From Pseudarthrobacter sp. ATCC 49987 (GTDB lineage Bacteria; Actinomycetota; Actinomycetes; Actinomycetales; Micrococcaceae), in the NCBI RefSeq assembly GCF_009928425.1, contig NZ_JAABNS010000001.1, positions 2,356,001-2,420,000 of the forward strand: a DNA stretch of 64,000 nucleotides, in the 5' to 3' direction. A program made the translations under genes and the position numbers. Every line of letters begins with the position of its first letter. Position 1 is the stretch's first letter. The notes below the pieces were generated by a model. The model was not told where the DNA came from. It did not search any database and worked only from the letters and a program-made list of their open reading frames with translations. Below, piece after piece: positions 16,794 to 26,305 of the stretch.

Positions 16794-17774
16794 CTATTTG
16801 TCGCGGCTGACCGCAGCGTCCGAGACGATGTCGATCCGCCAGCCGGTGAGCTTGGCGGCGAGGCGGGCGTTCTGGCCCTCCTTGCCGATGGCGAGGGAGA
16901 GCTGGTAGTCCGGGACCACCACACGGGCCGAGCGGGTTGCCTCGTCCGTGATGGTGACCGAATTCACCCGGGACGGGGACAGTGCGCTGGCGATGAACGT
17001 CGCGGGATCGTCGCTGTAGTCGACAATGTCGATTTTTTCGTCGTTGAGTTCGTTCATGACCGCACGGACACGCGATCCCATTTCACCGATGCAAGCGCCC
17101 TTGGCGTTGATGCCGGGGTTGTTGGCTTTGACGGCCATCTTCGTGCGGTGTCCGGCTTCGCGGGCCAGGGCGACGATTTCCACGGAGCGGTCCGCGATTT
17201 CCGGGACTTCCATTTCGAAGAGCTTCCGCACGAGACCCGGGTGCGAGCGGGACAGGGTGATGGACGGGCCCTTGGTGCCGCGGTGCACGTCGATCACAAA
17301 GGCGCGGAGCCGGTTGCCGTGGGTGTACTTCTCCCCCGGCACCTGCTCGGGCGGCGGCAGCAGTGCCTCCACCGTGCCCAGGTTGACCTGGATCATGTGC
17401 GGGTTGTTGCCCTGCTGGATGGTTCCGGCAACCAGTTCGCCCTCGCGGCCCTTGAACTCGCCGAGGACGTTGTCGTCCTCAACGTCGCGCAGGCGCTGCA
17501 GGATGATCTGGCGTGCAGTGCTGGCGGCGATGCGGCCAAAGCCTGCGGGAGTGTCTTCGAATTCACCGATGGGGGCGCCGTCGTCGTCGATCTCCGTGGC
17601 CCAGATGGTCACGTGCCCGCTCTTACGGTCCAGCTCGGCACGGGCCTTCTCGAAGGCTCCCGGCGTCTTGTGGTAGGCCACCAGCAGGGCCTGCTCGATC
17701 GTCGGAATCAGGAGATCCAGCGGGATTTCACGCTCACGCTCCAGGAGTCTCAGTGCGCTCATGTCAATATCCAT
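16794..17774 (-). CDS. nusA: Transcription termination/antitermination factor NusA
   Basis: 326 residues; binds RNA polymerase and nascent RNA. The N-terminal polymerase-binding domain ([16 protein letters not shown]...LVAYHKT) is followed by S1 and two KH domains ([52 protein letters not shown]). The length is typical for actinobacteria, which lack the C-terminal acidic repeats of enterobacteria. The start codon at 17774 shares a base with the rimP stop, so the two are translationally coupled. Confidence 0.96.
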   Translation of the reverse strand: MDIDMSALRLLEREREIPLDLLIPTIEQALLVAYHKTPGAFEKARAELDRKSGHVTIWATEIDDDGAPIGEFEDTPAGFGRIAASTARQIILQRLRDVEDDNVLGEFKGREGELVAGTIQQGNNPHMIQVNLGTVEALLPPPEQVPGEKYTHGNRLRAFVIDVHRGTKGPSITLSRSHPGLVRKLFEMEVPEIADRSVEIVALAREAGHRTKMAVKANNPGINAKGACIGEMGSRVRAVMNELNDEKIDIVDYSDDPATFIASALSPSRVNSVTITDEATRSARVVVPDYQLSLAIGKEGQNARLAAKLTGWRIDIVSDAAVSRDK

Positions 17775-18391
17775 TAGGCCTCCTCAGAAGGTCCATTGTG
17801 TGCGTTCTCCAGGCCAGCCTCTTCGAGGCGGCTGAACTCTATCTCGACTTTTCCACTGCGGATCCTGTCGAAAGGAAGCTTGATGGGCTCACCCTGTTTG
17901 GGCTTCATGCCCTTCTTCACGGTGATCTCCGGGACCAGGGTGACGCCCTCGTCATCGACGGACTGCACCCGGCCCGTGACGTTCTCGCCCTGCAGGACAT
18001 TGACCTTGACCATCCGGCCGCGGGCACGGTGCCAGTGCCGCTCTTCGGTAAGGGGACGGCCGACGCCCGGAGAGGAAACCTCAAGCTCGTACGGGCGCGC
18101 GTCGGTGCTGGGATCGTTGTCCAGGATGTCGGAGAGGGTCTTGGAAATCTCGGCGATGACGTCGAGGCCGACGCCGCCTGCCTCCTCCTGCGGCAGGTCC
18201 ACCACCACGTGGACCACCCGGTTGGCGCCGGCGACGTGAATGGAGACGTCCTCCAGGTACAGCCGGTTTGCCTGGACTTCGGGCTCCAGGAGGGCATGCA
18301 GCCGCTCGGCCTCGAAGTTGTGGGCGGGTGCGGCTTCAGCCTTACCCGTTCCGGTCCGGTCTGTTGAAGTCGTGGCTTCTGCGTTGGTCAT
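17774..18391 (-). CDS. rimP: Ribosome maturation factor RimP
   Basis: 205 residues, needed for early 30S assembly. The motifs [25 protein letters not shown] and FSRLEEAG match RimP. An N-terminal 25-residue Thr/Glu/Ala-rich extension precedes the conserved domain. It is the first gene of the rimP-nusA-ylxR-infB operon, with a plausible promoter just upstream. Confidence 0.95.
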   Translation of the reverse strand: MTNAEATTSTDRTGTGKAEAAPAHNFEAERLHALLEPEVQANRLYLEDVSIHVAGANRVVHVVVDLPQEEAGGVGLDVIAEISKTLSDILDNDPSTDARPYELEVSSPGVGRPLTEERHWHRARGRMVKVNVLQGENVTGRVQSVDDEGVTLVPEITVKKGMKPKQGEPIKLPFDRIRSGKVEIEFSRLEEAGLENAHNGPSEEA

Positions 18392-18432
18392 GATGCCGGC
18401 CGCCTCCCGCTCTAGATGATGTTGTGTGTACT

Positions 18433-18438
18433 AGCCTA
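18433..18438 (-). promoter_or_regulatory. Probable -10 box of the rimP-nusA-infB operon
   Basis: TAGGCT on the minus strand, about 42 nt before the rimP start, in the short divergent gap with the DUF4439 gene. Confidence 0.45.
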
Positions 18439-18481
18439 GCGATTTTCCGGGCGCCGTGGTGCACTTCAGTTCCCGGCCGGC

Positions 18482-19660
18482 ATGACAACATGGTCTGTTG
18501 TGAAAGACGACAGCAGGGAAAAGCGGCGGCGGGAGCTCATGCCCCGCATCGCGCTCCTTGCTTGCCTCGCCCTCGTGGTTGCCAGCCTTGGCCTGGGCTG
18601 GAGTCCCGGACGCCCCAAGGAGCCCGCCGAACCGCCGTTTTCGGAACAGGCGCGGTCCGCAGCGCTAACCGAAACGCTGCGGCTGCGAGCCGCCGGCGAG
18701 CAACTTGGCACGTCCACCGCCGGCGACCCACAGCCCGCCGTGGCGCGGACTGTGAGTTTGCTGACAAGCCATTCCCGGGCCCTCCTGGTGCCGGGCCACG
18801 ACGCACCGGCCGCCCCGGCGTCGCCGGGCATTGCCACTGCTGCCGCGTCTTCGGCTGTTCCGTCCGGAGTTCCGTCCGCAGTTCCGTCTGCTGTTCCGCT
18901 GCCCGCGTCCGCGGCCGCGCTGGCAACCGAACTGGCGGCCAGCGCCTCGCAACGGCTCGCCGACGCTTCCGTAGCCGACGGCGGAATGGCCCGGTTGCTT
19001 GCCGCCGTCGGGACCGCCCAGCTGCTCCAGGCGTCCGCCCTCGCCGCCGCCGTCGGGGCGCCCGCGTCCGCGGTCCCCGACCCCGCCGCACCCCAACTGT
19101 CCGGCGCGTGCCCCAGTGCCGCCCCGGCATCGCCGTCGTCGTCAGGGCCGTCGTCAGGGTCGATCCCAGGGTTTTCGGCCGGCGCGGATGCTGCGGCTGC
19201 GTCTCTTCCCGGTGCGCTGGCGGCGACAGTCGAGAGCGAACTGGAGACTGTGTACGGCTACCAGGTGGCCCTGACCCGGCTGGGTGGTCCGGCGGCCGGC
19301 CCGGCGTCGGAGCAGCTCGCCCGGCATGAGGCCCTCGCCGCCGGCGCGGAAGAACTGAGCCGGATGCATTGCGCTCCCGTCCCGCCGCGCGCAGCCGGGT
19401 ACACGATGGCACCGGCGTTCCTGGCCTCTCCCGCTGCAGGCCTCGGCGGACTGGAGGCGTCGGCGCTGCCTGTCTATGGCGATCTGGTTGCCCTGAGCGA
19501 GGGCCAGACCCGGCAGTGGGCGATCGCCGGCCTCGTGGGTGCCGCGCGCCGGTCCGCCCTCTGGGGTGCGGACACCGGCGTTCTTCCCGGCCTGGCGGCG
19601 GACCCCAACCAGTTCCCCGAGCTGCCCGCTCCCGCTCCCGCTGTGACGCCCACCCCTTAG
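18482..19660 (+). CDS. DUF4439 domain-containing membrane-anchored or exported protein
   Basis: 392 residues. A hydrophobic segment near residues 22-40 (IALLACLALVVASLGLG) acts as a signal or anchor. The middle is Ala/Ser/Pro-rich, with a short SAVPSGVPSAVPSAVP repeat near residues 123-138. The C-terminal 150 residues (LETVYGYQVALTRLGG, ARHEALAAGAEELSR, LPVYGDLVALSEGQTRQWA) form the ferritin-like DUF4439 helical bundle. The start is uncertain: ATG 18482 has no ribosome site, and ATG 18539 just after GGGAG would remove 19 polar residues and leave a cleaner signal peptide. The gene is divergent from rimP, its conserved position in Micrococcaceae. Confidence 0.8.
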   Translation: MTTWSVVKDDSREKRRRELMPRIALLACLALVVASLGLGWSPGRPKEPAEPPFSEQARSAALTETLRLRAAGEQLGTSTAGDPQPAVARTVSLLTSHSRALLVPGHDAPAAPASPGIATAAASSAVPSGVPSAVPSAVPLPASAAALATELAASASQRLADASVADGGMARLLAAVGTAQLLQASALAAAVGAPASAVPDPAAPQLSGACPSAAPASPSSSGPSSGSIPGFSAGADAAAASLPGALAATVESELETVYGYQVALTRLGGPAAGPASEQLARHEALAAGAEELSRMHCAPVPPRAAGYTMAPAFLASPAAGLGGLEASALPVYGDLVALSEGQTRQWAIAGLVGAARRSALWGADTGVLPGLAADPNQFPELPAPAPAVTPTP

Positions 19661-19895
19661 CCAGCTGGTCCGCCCGCTCCCGGCCACTTCCCGCACTTCG
19701 GGCCACTCCCGGCCGCGCGGGGCGGCTTTGGGCCCCAAAAGCCACAAACCCGGCCAGGTGCGTGGCGTGTCCGTGTCAATGTGCCCCCGCTGCGCCGCAC
19801 ACGGGTAGCGGGAACCGCTGTGCCGGGGTGCAAGCCGCGGCTAACTTAGGCTCGTAATACTGGTGAGCCAGGGGCGCCGGTGGTTTGCTGTAGTC

Positions 19896-20627
19896 ATGGA
19901 CAGTCAAGCCGCCCCCACCCAGCACGAGAACGAGCCCCACCACAACGACATCGCGCACCGCCTCAACTGGCTGCGCGCAGGTGTGCTGGGCGCCAACGAC
20001 GGCATCGTGTCCGTCGCCGCGATTGTGGTCGGCGTCGCCGGCGTGACCACGGACTCCGGCCCCATCCTTATCGCCGGTGCCGCCGGCGTTGTGGGTGGTG
20101 CAATCTCGATGGCCCTGGGCGAATACGTGTCCGTGAGCAGCCAGAAGGACAGCCAGCAGGCGCTGATCGAGAAGGAACGCCGGGAGCTGGCCGAACAGCC
20201 CGAAGAGGAACTTGAGGAACTCGCCGCAATTTACCAGGGCAAGGGCCTCAGCGCCGACACCGCCCGCACTGTGGCCTTGGAACTCACCGCCCACGATGCC
20301 CTCGGCGCCCACCTTTCCGCCGAACTCCACATTGACGAGACGGACATTGTCAGCCCCTGGCACGCGGCCTTCGCCTCCGCCGCGGCGTTCCTGATCGGTG
20401 CGATCCTCCCCATGCTGGCCATCCTGCTGCCGCCGGAAAACATCCGGGTGCCGCTGACGTTCGTGGCCGTGCTGGTGGCCCTGGCCCTGACCGGAGCCAT
20501 CGGCGCCTGGATCGGCGGCGGTTCGAAGTCCAAGGCGGCCATCCGCGTGGTGATCGGCGGTGCGGCGGCGCTGATCGCGACCTTCCTGATCGGCAGCTGG
20601 CTCGGCGCCAGCGGCATCACGGCCTGA
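19896..20627 (+). CDS. VIT family iron/manganese transporter
   Basis: 243 residues of the VIT1/CCC1 family, which exports Fe2+ or Mn2+ across membranes. The N-terminus HRLNWLRAGVLGANDGIVSVAA (written here as its two halves HRLNWLRAGV and LGANDGIVSVAA) is the family hallmark. It is followed by GEYVSVSSQKD and an acidic cytosolic metal-binding helix bundle (EKERRELAEQPEEELEELA) between TM2 and TM3, then three C-terminal membrane segments. The start at 19896 (MDSQAA) fits homologues; an in-frame GTG at 19863 is possible. The gene is monocistronic, with the kinase gene following 26 bp later. Confidence 0.88.
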   Translation: MDSQAAPTQHENEPHHNDIAHRLNWLRAGVLGANDGIVSVAAIVVGVAGVTTDSGPILIAGAAGVVGGAISMALGEYVSVSSQKDSQQALIEKERRELAEQPEEELEELAAIYQGKGLSADTARTVALELTAHDALGAHLSAELHIDETDIVSPWHAAFASAAAFLIGAILPMLAILLPPENIRVPLTFVAVLVALALTGAIGAWIGGGSKSKAAIRVVIGGAAALIATFLIGSWLGASGITA

Positions 20628-20641
20628 CAACCGGCAGCTAC

Positions 20642-20647
20642 TACGCT
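20642..20647 (+). promoter_or_regulatory. -10 box for a probably leaderless APH-like kinase transcript
   Basis: TACGCT is followed after exactly 6 nt by GTG 20654, with no ribosome site. Confidence 0.55.
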
Positions 20648-20653
20648 GGATCC

Positions 20654-21742
20654 GTGAGCCAGCCTGCAGACGTCCCGATCCCGCCCGACCTCAGCCGCCG
20701 CTACGGCGCCAGCGCCACCGGCCGCGACTGGCTGGCGTCGCTCCCCCGGCTGATCCAGCAGTCCCTGGACCGGTGGCAGCTCGAGCTTGAGCTCGCGCCC
20801 GGCACACTGCCCTGGAACGGCCACGGTGCCATCGTCGTCCCGGTGCGCCGTCGCACCGGTGCCGCAGCCGGGGTGGCCGCCGAAGATGGTGCCGAAGGAG
20901 CTGCCGGCGCTGCAGTCCTCAAAATTGCCTATCCGCACGACGAAGCGCTGGTGGAACCGCATGCCCTCGCCCTCTGGAAGGGGGACGGGGCGGTCCGTCT
21001 GCTGGCGCACGACGCCGGCGCCGGGGCGCTGCTGCTGGAGCGCCTGGACCCCGTCGGCTCGCTTCAGGACGAGCCCCTGGACGTGGCGGCACCGGTGTGG
21101 GGTGAGCTTGTTCGCCGGCTGAGCCTTGTGCCCGACGGCGGGCCGGACTGGCGGGTGTTCGAGCACGTGGCGGCCAGGGCCGAGCAGTGGAGTGACGAAC
21201 TGCCGGAGACCTGGGAACTGCTGGGCCGGCCCTTCCCGCGCTGGCTGCTGGAAGCCGCGCTTGAGGTCTGCCAGACGCGAGGAGCCGTCGGCCGCCGCTC
21301 CGGCCGCGACGTGCTGGTCCACACCGACCTGCACTACGTGAATATCCTGGCCCGGCCTGGCCGCGATGGCCCCGAAAGAGGCGCACCGGAACCGGCCGAC
21401 GGCTGGGCCGCCATCGATCCGCAGCCGATGATCGGCGAGGCGGAATTCGCGGTGGCACCCTTGCTGTGGAACCGGATTCCTGAGCTGCCCCGGGCGGATC
21501 CGGAACAGGGCCTGCTGGAGCGCTGCCGTGACTTCAGCCTGGCCGCCGGCCTCGACGCCGACGTCGCCCGGCAATGGGGCCTGGCCCGCGAGGTCGACAA
21601 CGCCCTCGGGTATGCCGCGAAGCCGGGCCATGAAGGCGACCTCGCCCGTTCGCTCTGGGTGGCCAGCACACTGGCCGGCCGCACGCTGCCGGAGCTTCCC
21701 ACACCCCACGGGCTGCCGGCGCCGGGCGACGCAGGCAGCTAG
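20654..21742 (+). CDS. Aminoglycoside/hydroxyurea phosphotransferase-like kinase
   Basis: 362 residues of the APH(6)/hydroxyurea-kinase family. The catalytic loop is HTDLHYVN (Asp225, Asn230), and the metal-binding acidic residue is in AIDPQPMIGE near 255. A Lys in VLKIAYPHDE (about 90) serves ATP binding. The family phosphorylates streptomycin or hydroxyurea in some streptomycetes. In Micrococcaceae the gene is common and no resistance role is shown. The stop overlaps the stop of the convergent decarboxylase. Confidence 0.82.
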   Translation: MSQPADVPIPPDLSRRYGASATGRDWLASLPRLIQQSLDRWQLELELAPGTLPWNGHGAIVVPVRRRTGAAAGVAAEDGAEGAAGAAVLKIAYPHDEALVEPHALALWKGDGAVRLLAHDAGAGALLLERLDPVGSLQDEPLDVAAPVWGELVRRLSLVPDGGPDWRVFEHVAARAEQWSDELPETWELLGRPFPRWLLEAALEVCQTRGAVGRRSGRDVLVHTDLHYVNILARPGRDGPERGAPEPADGWAAIDPQPMIGEAEFAVAPLLWNRIPELPRADPEQGLLERCRDFSLAAGLDADVARQWGLAREVDNALGYAAKPGHEGDLARSLWVASTLAGRTLPELPTPHGLPAPGDAGS

Positions 21743-23172
21743 ACGTTCTGGCTGCGGACCGCGGCCAGGGCGTCCCGGACGGCGTCCATGGCAACCGCCA
21801 CGTCGGCGTCGTCCGTGCTCCAGTTGCTCACGGAGATCCGCAGGATGTCGCGGTCCTGCCAGCGCGAACCGGACATCCAGACCCGGCCGTCGGCGATGAT
21901 GCGGGCCGTCACGGCGCGCGTGGCGGCGTCGTCGCCGAAGGCCAGCGAGACCTGGGTGTAGTCGACGTCGTTGAGCACCTCGACGCCGTCCAGTGCGGAC
22001 AGCTGCTTCGCCAGTTGCGCAGCGCGCTGCACGAGCGTGCGGACCTGGCTGGCGACGCCGTCCCTGCCGAGCGACTTCAAGGCCGCCCACACCGGGACGC
22101 CGCGGGCCCGGCGGGAGAGTTCGGGGACCTTCTCGAACGGGTCCGCCGTGCCGTCCGCCGCCTGGATCAGGTAGCTGGTGTGCACGCCCATGGCGGAGCG
22201 CAGGGCCTGGACATCCCGGCAAACCGCGATGCCGCAGTCGTAGGGGACGTTGAGCGTTTTGTGCGCGTCGGTGCCCCAGGAGTCGGCGAGTTCCAGCCCG
22301 GCGGTCAGTTCGGCGAGTTCGGGGACCGCGGCGGCCCAGAGCCCGAAGGCGCCGTCGACGTGTACCCAGGCACCGTACGATTTTGCGACGGCGATTGCCT
22401 CGAGGAAGGGGTCGAAGGCACCGGAATGCAGGTTCCCGGCCTGCAGGCAGACCAATGCCGGGGCCCGCCCGGAGTTGTTTCCCCGGCTTGGCGCGCCGTC
22501 CAGCGTGCGCCCGAGGGCGCGGTCCAGTTCCCCGGGGATGATGCGGCCCTGCCGGTCCGCGGCGACGGCCGTGGGCCGGCCCAGCCCGAGGTACCCGAGG
22601 CCGAGGTCGATCGTGTCGTGGCGTTCTTGGCCAACGAAGCAGTGGATCCTGGGGCCGCCGGCGAGGCCGTTGACGTCCAGGTCCCAGCCTGCCTCCGTCA
22701 TCAGGCGCCACCGCGCCGCGGCGAGGCCGGTGAAGTTGGCCATGGTGGCGCCGGTGGCGAAGCCGACGTCGGACTCTGCCGGCAGCCCCAGCAGCTCCAG
22801 CAACCAGCCGCCGGCGGCCTCCTCAATGGCGGCAGTCGCGGGAGTGGCGTAGCGCAGCCCGGCGTTCTGGTCCCACGCACTGACCAGCCAGTCCGCGGCC
22901 AGGGCCGCCGGAAGGGTCCCGCCGATGACCCAGCCGAAGAAGCGTCCGGAGGGCATGGCCATCAGTCCGGGCTCAGCCTTCGTTGCCAGGTAGTCCACCA
23001 CCTCAGCCGCCGGCGTTCCGTCCCGGGGCAGCGGCCCGCCGAAGTCGGCCGCAAGGTCCGCCGCGGTCACGCGCGGGCCAACATGCCGGGTTTCCTGGCT
23101 CTCCAGCCACTGGCGTGCGTGCCGGGCCGCAGCCTCCAGGGCATCGCCGTAGCGTTCTTCCGATGCTGACAT
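21739..23172 (-). CDS. PLP-dependent group II decarboxylase
   Basis: 477 residues, aromatic-L-amino-acid/glutamate decarboxylase superfamily. Landmarks are ATGATMANFTGLAAARW, VHVDGAFGLWAAA and DSWGTDAHKTLNVPYDCG, with the PLP Lys at about 305. The protein closely resembles the uncharacterised aspartate aminotransferase-like decarboxylases common in Arthrobacter. The substrate is unknown. The ATG lies 6 nt after TAGCAT, suggesting a leaderless mRNA. Confidence 0.87.
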   Translation of the reverse strand: MSASEERYGDALEAAARHARQWLESQETRHVGPRVTAADLAADFGGPLPRDGTPAAEVVDYLATKAEPGLMAMPSGRFFGWVIGGTLPAALAADWLVSAWDQNAGLRYATPATAAIEEAAGGWLLELLGLPAESDVGFATGATMANFTGLAAARWRLMTEAGWDLDVNGLAGGPRIHCFVGQERHDTIDLGLGYLGLGRPTAVAADRQGRIIPGELDRALGRTLDGAPSRGNNSGRAPALVCLQAGNLHSGAFDPFLEAIAVAKSYGAWVHVDGAFGLWAAAVPELAELTAGLELADSWGTDAHKTLNVPYDCGIAVCRDVQALRSAMGVHTSYLIQAADGTADPFEKVPELSRRARGVPVWAALKSLGRDGVASQVRTLVQRAAQLAKQLSALDGVEVLNDVDYTQVSLAFGDDAATRAVTARIIADGRVWMSGSRWQDRDILRISVSNWSTDDADVAVAMDAVRDALAAVRSQNV

Positions 23173-23178
23173 AGCTGC

Positions 23179-23184
23179 ATGCTA
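23179..23184 (-). promoter_or_regulatory. -10 box for a probably leaderless decarboxylase transcript
   Basis: On the minus strand TAGCAT precedes the ATG at 23172 by 6 nt. Confidence 0.55.
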
Positions 23185-23252
23185 CGCCCGCGGGCACTGT
23201 ACGGGCAGCCCTCACGGGTGCGGGCGCCGGTGCGGGTCCGGGGGCGCTGATG

Positions 23253-24047
23253 CTACGCGATGCTGTCCTGCCAGATGTCGGAGCCGAGCTTGATGATGAG
23301 CGCCCCCACGACGGCGAGGAACACAATGCGGATGAACTTGTTTCCCTGTTTGACGGCCGTCCGGGCGCCAAGGTACCCGCCGGCCATGTTCGCCAGGCCC
23401 AGGACGAGCCCGAGACCCCACAGCACGGCACCGTGCGGCACGAAGAACAGCAGGGCGCCGGCGTTGGTGGCCATGTTCACGATCTTGGCCTTGGCGCTTG
23501 CTTCGAGAAAGGCGTAGCCCATCGCGGAGACCAGCGCGATGATGAGGAATGATCCGGTGCCGGGGCCGATCAGGCCGTCATAGAAGCCGATCACGCCGCC
23601 GATCAGGCACGCCAGCACATAGTGCCGGTGCCCGCTGTGCCGCAGCCTGGTCAGTTCCCCCACGTTGGGGCGGAAAGCGGTGAAGAGCGCGACGGCGACG
23701 AGCGCCACCACGATGATGGGCTTGAACACGCTCGCCGGGAGGTTCGCGGCGAGTACCGCCCCGCCGAAGCTGCCGGCCATGGCGATCACCGCCATGGGCA
23801 GCGCCGTGCGCAGGTCCGGCCGCACCCTGCCGTAGTACGTAACGGCACTGGTCGTCGTGCCGAAGATCGAGCCCATCTTGTTCGTCGCCAGCGCCTGCAC
23901 CGGACTGATGCCCGGCACCAGCAGCATGGCCGGGAGCTGGATCAATCCCCCGCCGCCGACGACGGCATCGACCCAGCCCGCGGCGAAGCCGGCGACCACG
24001 ATCAGGATGAGAGTACTGAGCTCGATCGACTCGAGTCCGGAAACCAC
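23253..24047 (-). CDS. TSUP (TauE/SafE) family sulfite/anion permease
   Basis: 264 residues with about eight membrane segments in two homologous halves. Each half has the glycine-rich family motif: GWVDAVVGGGGLIQLPAML near 25, and GFYDGLIGPGTGSFLI near 155. NKMGSIFGTTTS and NMATNAGALLFF are the paired second motifs. It probably exports sulfite, sulfonates or another organic anion. The GTG start at 24047 is used. It sits 19 bp from the proS stop, and the decarboxylase follows on the same strand after 80 bp. Confidence 0.87.
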   Translation of the reverse strand: MVSGLESIELSTLILIVVAGFAAGWVDAVVGGGGLIQLPAMLLVPGISPVQALATNKMGSIFGTTTSAVTYYGRVRPDLRTALPMAVIAMAGSFGGAVLAANLPASVFKPIIVVALVAVALFTAFRPNVGELTRLRHSGHRHYVLACLIGGVIGFYDGLIGPGTGSFLIIALVSAMGYAFLEASAKAKIVNMATNAGALLFFVPHGAVLWGLGLVLGLANMAGGYLGARTAVKQGNKFIRIVFLAVVGALIIKLGSDIWQDSIA

Positions 24048-24066
24048 GCCTGCCTAGTTCAGCTGG

Positions 24067-25878
24067 TCAGCTGTTGCGCACGGCGTTGACGACGTAATCG
24101 ACAGCCTTGTCCACGGCGATGTTCTCGGCGTTGCCGCTGCGGCGGTCCTTGATCTCGACGACGCCGTCCACCAGCCCGCGTCCGACGGCGAGGATGGTCG
24201 GCACACCGACGAGCTCAGCGTCGCCGAACTTCACGCCCGGGGACACCTTGGGACGGTCGTCGTAGATCACTTCGAGGCCGGCGGCTTCCAGGTCAAGGGC
24301 CAGCTTCTCCGCGGCGGCGAAGATCTCCTCGCCGCGGCCAACGGCCACCACGTGGACATCGGCCGGCGCGACGGCGCGCGGCCAGATCAGGCCCTTGTCG
24401 TCGTGGTTGGATTCGGCCAGGGCCGCGACGGCGCGGGTGACGCCGACGCCGTACGAACCCATGGTGACCACTACCTGCTTGCCGTTCTGGTCCAGGACCT
24501 TGAGGTCCATGGCTGCGGCGTACTTGCGGCCGAGCTGGAAGATGTGGCCCATTTCGATGCCACGGGCGGTTTCCAGCGGGCCCGAGCCGTCGGGGGCCTC
24601 GTCGCCGGCGCGCACCTCGGTGCACTCGATGACGCCGTCCCAGCCGAAGTCGCGTCCGGCGACCAGGCCGAAGACGTGCTTGCCGGGTTCGTTGGCGCCG
24701 GTGACCCAGGCGGAGCCGCGGACAACCCGGGGATCCACGAGGTACAGCAGTTTGGCGGCGCCCTCGGTGCCCAGCAGGGGCGCGTCCAGGGACAGGCCGG
24801 GGCCAAGGTAGCCCTTGACGATGAGGGGCTGCTTCTTGAGGTCTTCCTCGTTGGCGGCCTCGATCGTGATTTCGCCGCCGATCGGCAGGAAGGACCCGAT
24901 GTTCGCTTCCACACGCTTGAGGTCAACGCCGCGGTCGCCGGGCAGGCCGATGACGACGATCTGGCGTTCGCCGGTCGGGAGGGTGACGGCGAGGACGACG
25001 TTCTTAAGAGTGTCGGCGGCCGTCCAGGCGCCGCCGTCGGCCCCGCTGCGGGGCGCCAGGGCGTTGGCGGCGTCCACGAGGGTCTCGATGGTGGGGGTGT
25101 CCGGGGTGTCCCGGACCTCTGCGGCGGGAGCGTTGCTGAAGTCGATGTCCGCGGGGACGACGGTGGTGACGGCCTCGACGTTGGCCGCGTAGCCGCCGGC
25201 GGAGCGGACGAACGTGTCCTCGCCGATCTCGGTAGGGTGCAGGAATTCCTCGCTCTTGGACCCGCCCATGGCGCCGGCCGTGGCAGCCACCGGGATGACC
25301 TCGAGGCCGAGGCGCGCGAAGATCTTCAGGTAGGCGCCGCGGTGCGCGGCGTAGCTGGCGTCCAGGCCGGCGTCGTCAACGTCGAAGGAATAGGAGTCCT
25401 TCATGATGAACTCGCGGCCGCGCAGCAGGCCGGCCCGGGGGCGTGCCTCGTCGCGGTACTTGTTCTGGATCTGGTAGATGCTCAGCGGCAGGTCCTTGTA
25501 CGAGGAGTACAGGTCCTTGACCAGCAGGGTGAACATTTCCTCGTGTGTGGGGGCCAGCAGGTAGTCGTTGCCCTTGCGGTCCTTGAGCCGGAAAATGCCG
25601 TCGCCGTACTCGGTCCAGCGGTTAGTGGCCTCGTAGGGCTCCTTGGGCAGCAGGGCCGGGAAGTGGACCTCCTGGGCGCCGATGGCCGACATTTCCTCGC
25701 GGATGACCGTCTCCACTTTGCGCAGCACGCTCAGGCCCAGCGGAAGCCACGTGTAGATGCCCGGGGCGGCCCGGCGGATGTACCCGGCGCGGACCAGGAG
25801 CCGGTGGCTGGCCACTTCGGCGTCGGCGGGATCTTCACGCAGGGTGCGCAGGAACAGCTTGGAGAGTCGAAGGACCAC
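24067..25878 (-). CDS. proS: Prolyl-tRNA synthetase
   Basis: A class II synthetase of 603 residues, bacterial type with an inserted editing domain. Motif 1 lies around [19 protein letters not shown]. Motif 2 is in [19 protein letters not shown], and motif 3 in [16 protein letters not shown]. The INS editing domain occupies roughly residues 225-400. A C-terminal anticodon-binding domain ends [11 protein letters not shown]. The GTG at 25878 gives the usual N-terminus ([10 protein letters not shown]); no strong ribosome site is seen. The gene is downstream of ispG and the GNAT gene, its conserved place in actinobacteria. Confidence 0.95.
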   Translation of the reverse strand: MVLRLSKLFLRTLREDPADAEVASHRLLVRAGYIRRAAPGIYTWLPLGLSVLRKVETVIREEMSAIGAQEVHFPALLPKEPYEATNRWTEYGDGIFRLKDRKGNDYLLAPTHEEMFTLLVKDLYSSYKDLPLSIYQIQNKYRDEARPRAGLLRGREFIMKDSYSFDVDDAGLDASYAAHRGAYLKIFARLGLEVIPVAATAGAMGGSKSEEFLHPTEIGEDTFVRSAGGYAANVEAVTTVVPADIDFSNAPAAEVRDTPDTPTIETLVDAANALAPRSGADGGAWTAADTLKNVVLAVTLPTGERQIVVIGLPGDRGVDLKRVEANIGSFLPIGGEITIEAANEEDLKKQPLIVKGYLGPGLSLDAPLLGTEGAAKLLYLVDPRVVRGSAWVTGANEPGKHVFGLVAGRDFGWDGVIECTEVRAGDEAPDGSGPLETARGIEMGHIFQLGRKYAAAMDLKVLDQNGKQVVVTMGSYGVGVTRAVAALAESNHDDKGLIWPRAVAPADVHVVAVGRGEEIFAAAEKLALDLEAAGLEVIYDDRPKVSPGVKFGDAELVGVPTILAVGRGLVDGVVEIKDRRSGNAENIAVDKAVDYVVNAVRNS

Positions 25879-26305
25879 TGGGTATCTATCCGTTTCTGGG
25901 AAGGTGCGGGGCAAATCAGCAAAGCTGTGAACATAGGCTGTGAATGGGTTGGACCGGCAAAACCGGCCCACAAGTCCAGGTACTAATCTACCGTCAGCCC
26001 GGACGCAGAAGAGCCACGCCATAACTGACGGAAGCCCCCGGCCGTTCCCGGCTGGTCATCCTGTCATGGCGTGGCTCTGCGGCCCCCAGATCCGCCAAAG
26101 TTCCGGCTGTGGGCTCCTGGTGTTGCCCTCAATGGCGTCTGCATCCCGGCAACTGCACCCGTGGAAACACGTGCCCATGCGACACGGCTAGATCGAATTT
26201 ATGTGACACAGGCCACGAAAACAAGAGTCCCGATTCAGATATTCTGCGGTGATGCCAGTGTTACGGCTGGGATGGAAGATCACTGCAGTTATAAAAGTGC
26301 AGAAA
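25879..26305. other. 427-bp gap upstream of proS with an inverted repeat
   Basis: No protein-coding frame is convincing. It contains the 13-bp inverted repeat at 26010-26078, a TGTGA half-site near 26205, and a CTGCA/TGCAG hairpin with AT-rich centre at about 26283-26302, right after the GNAT stop. It is probably the proS promoter and leader plus the end of the ispG unit. Confidence 0.5.
26010..26078 (-). promoter_or_regulatory. Long-armed hairpin in the proS leader region
   Basis: The 13-bp arms AGAGCCACGCCAT (26010-26022) and ATGGCGTGGCTCT (26066-26078) are perfect inverted repeats separated by 43 bp, which themselves contain a small GGCCG/CGGCT stem. It lies 130-200 nt upstream of the proS start. 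It could be an attenuator or terminator; I do not recognise a T-box or known riboswitch. Confidence 0.45.

Noticed and set aside
21739..24047. A functional operon of the PLP decarboxylase and TSUP permease (for example taurine/sulfonate metabolism)
   Set aside because: The decarboxylase has its own leaderless-type promoter right at its start, and the pair lacks other sulfonate genes. Co-function is not supported.
24352..25986. A long plus-strand open frame opposite proS
   Set aside because: Antisense shadow of proS with Gly/Ala/Asp/Val-rich composition and no conserved motif.
26205..26220. A Crp/GlxR site near proS (TGTGA followed by CCACG)
   Set aside because: Only one half-site fits; the second half matches three of five positions, within chance.
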